Assembly: GCF_033343995.1 (NCBI RefSeq)
Contig: NZ_CP137573.1
Span: 1,364,001-1,428,000, forward strand
Length of the DNA stretch: 64,000 nt
DNA from: Streptomyces sp. HUAS YS2
Lineage (GTDB): Bacteria > Actinomycetota > Actinomycetes > Streptomycetales > Streptomycetaceae
Direction of reading: 5' to 3'
A model generated the notes under the pieces. It was not told the DNA's origin and searched no databases. It saw only the letters and a program-made list of their open reading frames with translations. Below are positions 34,313 through 41,384 of the stretch, piece after piece. Each line of letters opens with the position of its first letter. Within the stretch, counting starts at the first letter, position 1. The position numbers were made by a program, and so were the translations under genes.

Positions 34313-34566
34313 GCGTCTTTCCGCCGCCTGCACTCCCGGCAGCGACGCCGACCAGCAGGCAGGGAGCCTTTCCCACCCGTGCAGGGCTTCCCGCATCCCG
34401 CACAGGGAACGATTCCTGTTTGCCGGGCCGGCATCCCGCTGGCACGGGCATTGGCGTACCAATCGCGGTAGGCCCTGGCACGGCGAGCCCGAACACATTC
34501 GGGCTCCCGGCAGTATTTCTGCCTCCTTCTCCCGTCAAAAGGCTTTCGACACTCGGCACATTGCAT
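34309..34566 (-). CDS. Zn-ribbon protein with three CxxC motifs
   Basis: 85-residue very basic protein. It has CAECRKPFDGRRRQKYCREPEC (two Cys pairs), CAGCGKPC and CRECRRRKDA, so up to eight or more Cys for two zinc sites, joined by an Arg-rich segment that can bind nucleic acid. ATG at 34566 follows AAGGGTG. The first module resembles zinc ribbons of phage transcription regulators and HNH-associated proteins; no HNH His motif is seen. It reads away from the ATGC-rich array, which contains its promoter. Confidence 0.65.
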   Translation of the reverse strand: MQCAECRKPFDGRRRQKYCREPECVRARRARAYRDWYANARASGMPARQTGIVPCAGCGKPCTGGKGSLPAGRRRCRECRRRKDA

Positions 34567-34814
34567 AATGACACCCTTCTCATGCGGCGAATATGCGACA
34601 CCGCATGAATATGCGGCGGTTATGCAGCCCGTCGACGGGGCGGACATGGGTCGGACCCTGCATGATGGTTATGCACCCACTCTGACCTGCGGGTTAACCA
34701 TACGGCCGGAATAGGGAGGGAAACGGTTCACAGGGGCGGGGGTCGTCCGGGCTATGCATAGTGGCCGCATACCCACCCCCCTGGGGCCCTGCATACTCAT
34801 GCACTATTCATGCA
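34562..34814. repeat. ATGC/GCAT motif array (candidate origin or control region)
   Basis: About 13 copies of ATGC or GCAT, mostly as TATGCG, TATGCA or CATGCR, lie in 253 bp: 34563, 34582, 34593, 34603, 34611, 34622, 34660, 34671, 34754, 34767, 34791, 34799 and 34810. They include a perfect TATGCATA (34753-34760) and face-to-face pairs such as TATGCG-ACA-CCGCATG. At this base composition only one or two would be expected. No protein-coding frame explains them. Confidence 0.75.
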
Positions 34815-35273
34815 GCCCGGTTCCGCCTAGACCATTTCCCCGCGCGGGGTTGAGTTTCAGGGGATTGCAATTCCATCGAGCTACGGTTCATCCGGTGGGC
34901 AATGGCTTGCCTTTCGAATTCAGCAAATAACTCAAGGGGGTTGCCGACCCGCGAATGCGTCGGGGGCGCTGACGCGGGGTTCATGCATTCGGGGCGAGTC
35001 ATGGAATTCGATGTATTCGAGGGTTGCATCTCTTACGAAATGCTACCTTTTCCGCAAGTCGCACCAGTTCCGCGATACCTTGCCATTTCCCTTTGCTCTA
35101 CTGCTTGCCTTCGAGCTTTTCTTCGTTTGGCTTGAGCTTCGAGCTTTCGTTGTGCTTGCTGTCTCACACAAGGCCAGGTGTGGGAGCGAGGGGCACAGGC
35201 AGTGCGAGGGGTACGGCACCCCCACCGGGGGCCCTGGGCCCCACCTCCCGCGCGGGTACGGGTGGCGGGGGTC
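34815..35273. other. Long AT-richer non-coding region
   Basis: No confident gene. Further ATGC/GCAT sites occur at 34983 (ATGCAT), 35025 and 35040. The 35105-35160 segment has direct repeats of TTCGAGCTTT. One minus-strand frame (35033-35287, GTG start overlapping the 64-residue gene's stop) would give a basic coiled-coil-like tail and could be real, but evidence is thin. Confidence 0.4.
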
Positions 35274-35468
35274 TCAGGCTGCTGCACGTCGGCAGGCGGC
35301 CAGCTCGGCGCGGGTGGGCATTCGGGGCAGTAGCTTGCGCCTCAGCTCCGCTTCGGCCTGTAGCTCCCGGTGCCTCGTGGAGCCCGGGTACAGGGCCTCG
35401 AAGTGGTCGCGGTCCATGCACGCGTAGCCCAGTTGGATTTCCGCTTCGGTAACGACCCTATATTTCAT
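35274..35468 (-). CDS. Small hypothetical protein
   Basis: 64-residue charged helical protein (KYRVVTEAEIQLGYACMDRDHFEALYPGSTRHRELQAEAELRRKLLP...). It is transcribed in the same direction as the capsid gene but lies beyond a strong terminator, so probably has its own expression. ATG at 35468 lacks a clear ribosome site. No family recognised. Confidence 0.45.
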   Translation of the reverse strand: MKYRVVTEAEIQLGYACMDRDHFEALYPGSTRHRELQAEAELRRKLLPRMPTRAELAACRRAAA

Positions 35469-35500
35469 GGCATTTCGCCGATCTGCGGGTCAATCGGAGA

Positions 35501-35532
35501 ACCGGGGGCCCAAAGGGGCAGGGCCCCCGGTT
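35501..35532 (-). terminator. Strong hairpin after the capsid gene
   Basis: ACCGGGGGCCC and GGGCCCCCGGT form an eleven-pair stem around a nine-base loop, about 18 bp after the capsid stop (minus strand). TTTT follows on the plus-strand side, so it may work both ways. Confidence 0.8.
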
Positions 35533-35549
35533 TTGCGGGCGCTACCCGA

Positions 35550-36722
35550 TCACGGGGTCAGGTCGATGACCCGGAAGGCGGCCGGACGGTTCACCGCGAA
35601 CCCGAACCGGCCCTCTGCGCGGAGCTTGACCCGGTTGGTGTCGAACAGGACCCCGGAGCTGTCGGCGTCGATCGTGGTGCCCTGCCGGACGATCAGCCGG
35701 CACTGGGACCAGTCGGCCAGAAGTGCCGTACCTGCGGGGACACTTGTCGAGATGACCTTGGGGATGTTCCCGAAGATGTTCGCGTACGCCGTCGAGTCCA
35801 CCAGGTACTCGCCGTCGGCCGTGGTGAGGAGGTCGAGCCCCTCGGCGTCGGTCGGGTTGAGCACCCACGCCGTGGGGGCCTCGTGGGCGCTCTCCATCGC
35901 CGTACGGGCCTTCCGGAGCGTGACCGGCACGCTCGTGGCGTACGCGGTCGTCCCGACGCCTGCGGTGTTGAGGATGCCGACGACGTTTTCTCCCGCCACG
36001 GCACCGCTGACGATGTCGCGTTCGAGGGCGTCCAGGACGCCTCGGGACATCTCCGAGTCCAGGAACCCGGACAGCTCCCGGTGGTCGGCGAAGAGACGGA
36101 GCGGGATCGCCTCGGAGAGGTGCGCGTAGACCCTGACGCGGTCCGGGACGGAGGTCACGGTGTAGATCGACGTGGGCTTGGTGGCGGCGTCCACGACGGC
36201 GGCGGCGTTGTCCGTGCGGACCGTCTGCCGCAGGAACTCGAACTCGTTGCCGGTAACGGACTGGCGGTCGACGATGAGGTCGAGCAGCCGGGCCGGGTTG
36301 GTCGGCATGGTGAACAGGCCGGTGCGGACCATCGTCGGGGCGTCCACGGCCCCGGAGGTGAGCGCCTTGACGCCGTGCTGCTCGGCAGCCTTGGCGAGCG
36401 TCTGCGCGGCCTCCTGGGCCCACTGGCGGGCTCCATGGCCGATGCTGGGCGCCGTTCCCTTGGTGCCGCCCATGGGGGCGCTCTCGTAGCGCTGTGCGCC
36501 GTCGCCGGACAGGTCGCCGTCCAGGTTCTCGGCCGCGTGGCCGATCGCCTTGAGTTCGGCGGCGCGGGCGTTGAGTTCGACGAGCTTCGCGAGCTTCTCA
36601 GCCTTGGTGCCGGACAGGCTCTTCACCTGGTCCATGTCGTAGACGCCGGGGTTGGAAGTCTTCGCTTCGGCCATGATCTGGCGGAGTTCGGCCAGTGTCG
36701 CTCGAAGTGCGGGGTGATCCAT
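35550..36722 (-). CDS. HK97-family phage major capsid protein
   Basis: 390-residue HK97-fold major capsid protein. Residues 1 to about 70 are a helical, charged scaffold-like region (delta domain); the capsid core starts near residue 110. Family landmarks are NPARLLDLIVDRQSVTGNEF, KPTSIYTVTSVPDRVRVYAHLSEAIPLRLFADH, FLDSEMSRGVLDALERDIVSG, ENVVGILNT, TAWVLNPTDAEGLDLL, SVPAGTALLADW and AEGRFGFAVNRPAAFRVIDLTP. ATG at 36722 has GAGGA upstream. No prohead protease, portal, terminase or tail gene was found around it, which is the oddity: the protein must assemble alone, use helper proteins, or redirect a helper's capsid. Confidence 0.93.
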   Translation of the reverse strand: MDHPALRATLAELRQIMAEAKTSNPGVYDMDQVKSLSGTKAEKLAKLVELNARAAELKAIGHAAENLDGDLSGDGAQRYESAPMGGTKGTAPSIGHGARQWAQEAAQTLAKAAEQHGVKALTSGAVDAPTMVRTGLFTMPTNPARLLDLIVDRQSVTGNEFEFLRQTVRTDNAAAVVDAATKPTSIYTVTSVPDRVRVYAHLSEAIPLRLFADHRELSGFLDSEMSRGVLDALERDIVSGAVAGENVVGILNTAGVGTTAYATSVPVTLRKARTAMESAHEAPTAWVLNPTDAEGLDLLTTADGEYLVDSTAYANIFGNIPKVISTSVPAGTALLADWSQCRLIVRQGTTIDADSSGVLFDTNRVKLRAEGRFGFAVNRPAAFRVIDLTP

Positions 36723-37006
36723 GACAGTTGTCCTCTTCTGGAGTGCGTGTGTGTTGATTCGCATTCCGAGGACCGCCCAGTCGTCGGCTGCGGGCGGTAG
36801 CCGCCCAGCCACCGGGAAAGTCGAGTTGCGAGGGGAACGGCGTTAAGGGTCGGCCGTCCAGCCGACGGGGGAAGCGCGCACGCCCCTTGGTCGGTCTCCA
36901 CTCCGGGGGAGAGGAAGGCCCAGAAGGAAGAGGGGGCGTGCGCGTGACCATGCGTTTCCCGTGCACTGGAATCGAGAATAAGCGACTAGAGCGAGAAATG
37001 GAAGGG

Positions 37007-37318
37007 TCACATTCCGTTCAGCTCAAGTTCGCGGGCGTAGGCGTCCCAGAGCCTCCATTCAGGCTGCCCTATTCCTTCGAGCCTTCGCGATTCATGCGCG
37101 AATTGCTCCGACAGCGACTTTTCCCACACCGGAGATACATAGACGTCACTTCCGGACTCTTCGCGGACTTTCAAGACCTGTCGCCAATTCTTGGTGTAGG
37201 TGTCCAATCCTCGCATGAAACGCGACCAGTCTTCTTCTGTGAGCGGGTAGCGCTCGAAGGCTGCGAGGACGAGTTCACCAGGGCCGGGTGTGGGAGGGAA
37301 GTCGGGGATCGCGGTCAT
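37007..37318 (-). CDS. Hypothetical protein upstream of the capsid gene
   Basis: 103-residue acidic, Trp-rich soluble protein (FERYPLTEEDWSRFMRGLDTYTKNWRQVLKVREESG..., then QPEWRLWDAYARELELNGM). ATG at 37318 follows AAAGGAA at good spacing. It lies between the iteron array and the capsid gene on the same strand, 284 bp before the capsid start, so could be a capsid-assembly or copy-control partner; that is inference. No family is recognised. Confidence 0.65.
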   Translation of the reverse strand: MTAIPDFPPTPGPGELVLAAFERYPLTEEDWSRFMRGLDTYTKNWRQVLKVREESGSDVYVSPVWEKSLSEQFAHESRRLEGIGQPEWRLWDAYARELELNGM

Positions 37319-37367
37319 CGCGGTTCCTTTCGGGTCGGGCGTCCAGCTTGGGGCGCCCAGAGGCGTG

Positions 37368-37623
37368 GTTGGAACGTTGGAACGTTGGAACAGAGGGGTT
37401 TCGGTCTGGATCGGATTACCGATCTTGAGAATTCGTATTCGAACCCTTACCCTCAGCGACGCAAGTCTCTGACCAGTAAGAATAAGAATAGAGAATTCAC
37501 TCACATAGAGGGATCGGTCCTGAGCGACACCCCCCCTGTTCCAACGTTCCAACGTTCCAACCCCTTGAGAAATGGGGCTTCCGGCGTTCCAACCGGCGGA
37601 GTTCCAACCGGGAAAGTTCCAAC
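37368..37623. repeat. Nine-copy GTTCCAAC iteron array, probable replication origin
   Basis: Three tandem GTTGGAAC (37368-37391) are mirrored by three tandem GTTCCAAC (37538-37561), a perfect 24-bp inverted repeat 146 bp apart, and three more GTTCCAAC follow at 37586, 37601 and 37616 with exact 15-bp steps. Between the arms is an AT-rich stretch (GTAAGAATAAGAATAGAG, 37476-37493) that could melt. The array ends three bases before the stop of the replication-protein gene. Iterons plus an AT-rich segment beside a replication gene are the form of a plasmid- or phage-type origin. Confidence 0.85.
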
Positions 37624-37625
37624 GA

Positions 37626-39140
37626 CTACGGGTGCCGGATCTGGACGTGATCACCGGTCGCCGCCACCGTCACCCAGCCGCGTTCCTGGGCGTACTCCAG
37701 CGCCTCCGGGAGCAGACCGCGTTCCTTGGCCGCCACCCGGGTCCGCAGCCCTCCGCGTCCGGCGACGCCGACGCCTTCCGGCCCCGCCTCCGCCGCGTAC
37801 TTCCGGACGCGTTCGGCGAGCCTGTGCAGCCGGGCGTAGTGCCGCTCATGGTCGGCGTACACCTCCCGGTCGGCGTGGGCCTGCCGGGCGGCCTCCGCTG
37901 CAGCCCTGACCTCCGCCGCCGCCTCCCGTTCGAGGTGAGCCCGCACCGCGTCCGAGGTGGCCGTCATCTGCCCGGACAGCTCCCAGTACGCGGCCGGTAC
38001 CCGGTCGGCCGTCCCGTCGAGCAGCAGCGTGAGCAGCGCCGCGACCTTGAGGCGGAGGTAGGTCCGGTGCCCGTCCGTCTGGGCGTCACCCCGCAGGCCG
38101 GCGAGTCGGGCGGCCCGGACCTCTTGGACGACGACGGCCGGGAAGGTCAGGACCCGGAAGCCGCAGGCGGCCGTCTGGGCGTTCGCAGTGAGCCGCCGGG
38201 CCAACTCCTCGCACGACGGCGTGCGCGCTCTGTGGGCGTCCTCTCCGGTGCCGGGGAGGGTGCTCTGTACGGGAACGTCCGGCGCGTTCGGGTCGGTAGC
38301 CGACAGGAACAGCACGCGTTGCGGGGTCCCTTGCGCCTTTTCGGCCAGCAGCGGCCGGACCGTTTCGGGCTGGAACGCCATGTAGAGCCCGAGGGCGTAC
38401 CCCCGCACGTCCCGCGACCGTTCACGGCTGGCGTTCTTCTGGCCAAGTGCCCCGCCGGTGAAGGCAGTTCGCAGGGTTACGCCCAGCGTGGACCCGGACC
38501 GCTCCCCCAACTTCGACAGAATTTCGCCCTCGTCGGCCTCCAGGAACGCCGAATAGAACCTCTGACGCCGTTCCTTCACGGGCTTGCCATTCCGGCCCGT
38601 CTCGCCTGTTTCGAGGTCGCCCATGTACGTTTCCGCGATTCCCTCACCAGAGCCCACGTTTCCGAGCTGCACGTACGGGAAATGCGCGGCTGGAATGAGT
38701 TGACCCGAGAAAGCGCAACTCTCCGACTTACTGGCCCCGGGCGGACCGACAGCCGCCGTAAGCAGATTCAGGGTTGACGTATCGGATACACCAGTATCCA
38801 CGTGAACGGCTTGCGGATTGACATAACCGGCCATTCTCGCGAGCAGTGCCCCTAGAACAGCATCCGGGCCGAGGAAACGGGCCCGCGCTGCCGCCCGGAT
38901 CTCCGTAAGCGTCGGGTGGGCGTTCCAGAACTCTTCCGGCAGTTGGATGGAAACCAGCTGCTCACGAAGCCGTTGAGTTTGAAGGCGCTCCTTTTCGGCT
39001 GCCCAGTGCTCGGAAACAAGGCGTTCCAGTTCGCCGTCTGGTGTTATCTCGTCGGCCGGGCCATTGGGCAACGGCCGGTCGAAAAGGAGACGCTCGCCGG
39101 ACCCGGGCGGGGTTTCGGGGGTGATGTCTTGGGTGTACAT
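37626..39140 (-). CDS. P-loop replication protein (DUF3987-like helicase/primase)
   Basis: 504-residue protein. A P-loop ATPase core has Walker A GPPGASKS at 132-139 and a Walker B-like YSAFLEADEGE at 196-206, in the style of DUF3987/phage replicative helicases; a charged coiled coil (about 370-430) and a C-terminal winged-helix-like part (LRTRVAAKERGLLPEALEYAQERGWVTV) follow. No primase-polymerase domain is evident at the N-terminus. ATG at 39140 follows GAAAGGAAG and is preferred to an ATG at 39248 that overlaps the previous stop, because strong hairpins lie between. It probably loads at the adjacent iterons to replicate the excised element. Confidence 0.8.
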   Translation of the reverse strand: MYTQDITPETPPGSGERLLFDRPLPNGPADEITPDGELERLVSEHWAAEKERLQTQRLREQLVSIQLPEEFWNAHPTLTEIRAAARARFLGPDAVLGALLARMAGYVNPQAVHVDTGVSDTSTLNLLTAAVGPPGASKSESCAFSGQLIPAAHFPYVQLGNVGSGEGIAETYMGDLETGETGRNGKPVKERRQRFYSAFLEADEGEILSKLGERSGSTLGVTLRTAFTGGALGQKNASRERSRDVRGYALGLYMAFQPETVRPLLAEKAQGTPQRVLFLSATDPNAPDVPVQSTLPGTGEDAHRARTPSCEELARRLTANAQTAACGFRVLTFPAVVVQEVRAARLAGLRGDAQTDGHRTYLRLKVAALLTLLLDGTADRVPAAYWELSGQMTATSDAVRAHLEREAAAEVRAAAEAARQAHADREVYADHERHYARLHRLAERVRKYAAEAGPEGVGVAGRGGLRTRVAAKERGLLPEALEYAQERGWVTVAATGDHVQIRHP

Positions 39141-39166
39141 TTGGCGTACTTCCTTTCTGGTTGAGT

Positions 39167-39242
39167 AGCCAACCCATTCCCCGGCGGGTCCCTCGGAGCG
39201 GGTTGGCTGGTTCGGCCCCCGGTATTCCTCTCCCGGGGGCCG
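39167..39242 (-). promoter_or_regulatory. Two hairpins in the replication-gene leader
   Basis: CGGCCCCCGG (39213-39222) pairs with CCGGGGGCCG (39233-39242), and AGCCAACCC (39167-39175) with GGGTTGGCT (39200-39208). Both lie between the small HTH gene and the replication start. On the minus strand the first hairpin lacks a U-tract, and its loop holds GAGAGG. Attenuation or mRNA processing that limits replication-protein synthesis is possible. Confidence 0.5.
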
Positions 39243-39244
39243 TT

Positions 39245-39433
39245 TCATTTCCTGATCAGGGCCTCAATCTCGGCCAGATCCCAACGCGCTTGCCCGTGGC
39301 CGGACTTTCCGTGGTTGGGGAGCCGTCCAGCCTTGCTCTGCGCATAGATCCACTGACGGGCCGACCGTTCCGGCACGCCCTCGCGGACGAGGAAGGCGAC
39401 GGCGACATCAGTGGGTACAACGACGGACTTCAT
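39245..39433 (-). CDS. Small helix-turn-helix protein
   Basis: 62-residue protein resembling MerR/excisionase-type winged helices: VPTDVAVAFLVREGVPERSARQWIYAQSKAGRLPNHGKSGHGQARWDLAEIEALIRK. ATG at 39433 follows GAGGA. Situated between the excisionase and the replication gene, it may regulate replication or assist excision. Its stop overlaps an ATG in frame with the replication gene. Confidence 0.65.
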   Translation of the reverse strand: MKSVVVPTDVAVAFLVREGVPERSARQWIYAQSKAGRLPNHGKSGHGQARWDLAEIEALIRK

Positions 39434-39488
39434 GCGGTCCTCGAATCGGGGGCGTTGGGGACGTCCTTGAACCGCTCCTGGTCGCCGC

Positions 39489-39686
39489 TCACGCGGCACC
39501 CCGTCGGTCTGACCGGTCGACGTGCCTGGCGGCGAGCCACGCTTCGATGTCGGGGATCGAGTAGCGGACGTGCTTGCCGACTCGGGCGTACCGGGGTCCG
39601 GTGCCGTCGTGGTTCCAGTCGTAGACGGTGCCGATCGGCACCCCCAGAAGCTGGGCGAGCTGCTTCGGGGACAGCATTTCCTGCAT
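39489..39686 (-). CDS. xis: Excisionase-like HTH protein
   Basis: 65-residue HTH_17-type protein (MLSPKQLAQLLGVPIGTVYDWNHDGTGPRYARVGKHVRYSIPDIEAWLAAR), the form of actinobacterial excisionases that bend att DNA and steer the integrase to excision. ATG at 39686 follows AGGGAAGG. It is divergent from the integrase gene across 341 bp, an arrangement suited to an integration/excision switch. Confidence 0.85.
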   Translation of the reverse strand: MQEMLSPKQLAQLLGVPIGTVYDWNHDGTGPRYARVGKHVRYSIPDIEAWLAARHVDRSDRRGAA

Positions 39687-40027
39687 TGTTCGGGCCTTCC
39701 CTTGGTTCGCCGTCCGGGCGTTTCCGGTTGGCTTGGCCCTAACCTTCACCCCTGCTTTTCGCCTTCGAACAACTAGCCATTTGCCTACAAGTTCACAATG
39801 CTCTGAGCTGGGATGTGTCACAAAGCGTCACCGAATGATTTCGCTAAATTGACCACCTGGAGGTATTGACACAAGTCCGGACGATCACCGATCGCGGCAA
39901 TTTTAAGGCGCACACCTCGGATGACCTTGGAACTCACGTCGCCGGATTTCAGGAAGACATCCCACGTTGAACGAGGTGTCACACTTGACTGTGCCCCGAG
40001 AAACACGGAGAAGGGGGCAGACAGGCC
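39687..40027. other. xis-int divergent control region
   Basis: No gene is seen in 341 bp. It is AT-richer than its flanks and contains GTGTCACA twice (39815-39822, 39976-39983) and tandem TTGACC/TTGACA hexamers (39849, 39866) without convincing -10 partners. It should hold the promoters of both genes. Confidence 0.5.
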
Positions 40028-41365
40028 ATGACCAGAGCAGTGCAGATAGCCGACCGATGGCACCGCCGGACCCCGGCCGCCGACGGCGACGAACCATGCA
40101 AGTGCGGCACACGGGATTACCCGTACGCGTCCGCTGTTCACAGCGCCGAACTCCGATGGGCGGTCCGCTGGCGGGACCCCGAGGGAAGCCAGCGGAAGAA
40201 GCTCTTCAAACGGAAGCCGGACGCCCAGAGATACGCAGCGGAACTCAAATCGTCAATGGACGGCGGAAGTTACATCAATCCGACCACTCAGCAGACTACG
40301 TTCCGGGAAGTCGCCGCCAAGTGGCAGGCCGCCAACGGGATACAGCACCGCCCGTCAACCGTCGCCAACGTCGACCGGTCCCTGAAACGGCACATCCTGC
40401 CGACGTTCGGCGACCGGGAAATCGGAGCGATCAAGAAGGCGGACGTTCAGGACTGGGTGACCGAGCGGGCCGCCGTTCTCGCCCCGTCAACTCTGGAAGT
40501 CGTGTACGGGACGCTGCGGGCCGTGTTCGCGTGGGCGGTCGGTGAGTACATCCCGGTGAGCCCGTGCGACTCCAGGGGCCGTGCCGACCGCGTCCGGCTG
40601 CCGTCCAAAACCGCGAAGGAAGTCGTCCCCCTGTCGACCGCCCAGGTGTCCGCACTGCTCGACGCCGCGCCCGACCGGTACCGTGCCGCCATCCTGCTGA
40701 CGGCCGCATCGGGGCTCCGCCAAGGGGAACTGTTCGGGTTGGAGCCCAAGCACGTCCGCGACGGGGAGATCGAGGTACGCCAACAGGTGTCCGTGATCGA
40801 CGGCAAGGGCGTCCACATCGCCCCCGTGAAGTCCTCCAGCAGCCGCCGGGTCATCCCGGTGCCGACAGCCATCACGGACGCCGTGCGCGCCCATCTGGAC
40901 GCCTTCCCGGTCACTCCTCAGGTCATGGCCGACACGACCGACGGCAGCCGGCGTGAGCGCAAGGTACGGCTGGTCTTCACGACGGCTCCGGGTGAGCCGG
41001 TGCAGCGCTCGCCCTGGTCGCGTGCGTGGCGGAAGATGGTGACCGATGCAAACAAGGTCCTTGACGACGGCCAGCGAATCCCGCCTGGAACGACCCTGCA
41101 CACACTCCGCCACACGTACGCTTCACTGCTGATCAAGCACGGGGAGTCCGTGAAGGTCGTCCAGAAGCGGTTGGGACACGCTTCGGCGGCGATCACCTTG
41201 GACACGTACAGCCACCTGTGGCCCGACTCGGCCAGTACCACCCGGCTGGCCGTTGAGCAGGGGTTGGGTGCCCTGATCAAGGCACAGTCCAGGGCACACC
41301 ACAACGGGAATTCTCCGGAATCAACCCGGGACGACGGGAACGGAATGTCCGGTCACTCAGGGTAG
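40028..41365 (+). CDS. int: Tyrosine-recombinase integrase
   Basis: 445-residue phage-type integrase. The N-terminal region includes a CKCGTRDYPYASAV segment and an AP2-like arm-binding part, then a SAM-like core-binding domain (TTFREVAAKWQAANGIQHRPSTV...), and the catalytic domain with Arg231 (ASGLRQGEL), His358 and Arg361 (HTLRHTYAS), His384 (LGHASAAITLDTYSH) and the nucleophile Tyr394. It ends 19 bp before the element-borne ligase start and about 85 bp from the attR core. It should catalyse integration at the ligase gene. Confidence 0.95.
   Translation: MTRAVQIADRWHRRTPAADGDEPCKCGTRDYPYASAVHSAELRWAVRWRDPEGSQRKKLFKRKPDAQRYAAELKSSMDGGSYINPTTQQTTFREVAAKWQAANGIQHRPSTVANVDRSLKRHILPTFGDREIGAIKKADVQDWVTERAAVLAPSTLEVVYGTLRAVFAWAVGEYIPVSPCDSRGRADRVRLPSKTAKEVVPLSTAQVSALLDAAPDRYRAAILLTAASGLRQGELFGLEPKHVRDGEIEVRQQVSVIDGKGVHIAPVKSSSSRRVIPVPTAITDAVRAHLDAFPVTPQVMADTTDGSRRERKVRLVFTTAPGEPVQRSPWSRAWRKMVTDANKVLDDGQRIPPGTTLHTLRHTYASLLIKHGESVKVVQKRLGHASAAITLDTYSHLWPDSASTTRLAVEQGLGALIKAQSRAHHNGNSPESTRDDGNGMSGHSG
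41278..41297 (+). repeat. CAGGGCAC-type pair near attR (candidate integrase arm sites)
   Basis: CAAGGCAC (41278-41285, one mismatch) and CAGGGCAC (41290-41297) inside the 3' end of int mirror the pair near attL. Shared sequence extends to CAGGGCACAC. Arm-site function is inferred from position. Confidence 0.45.
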
Positions 41366-41384
41366 TGAGAGCAGGTAAAGAGCT

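Noticed and set aside
35033..35287. Basic coiled-coil-like minus-strand frame in the element
   Set aside because: The start overlaps a neighbouring gene plausibly, but the N-terminal half is low-quality sequence and two other frames are also open; kept only as a possibility.
37368..37623. GTTCCAAC repeats as a CRISPR array
   Set aside because: Units are 8 bp, directly abutting or on 15-bp steps, in both orientations; there are no spacers and no cas genes.
39213..39242. GC hairpin as an intrinsic terminator of the xis operon
   Set aside because: On the transcribed strand it is followed by AACCAGCC with no U-tract, so attenuation or processing is more likely than simple termination.
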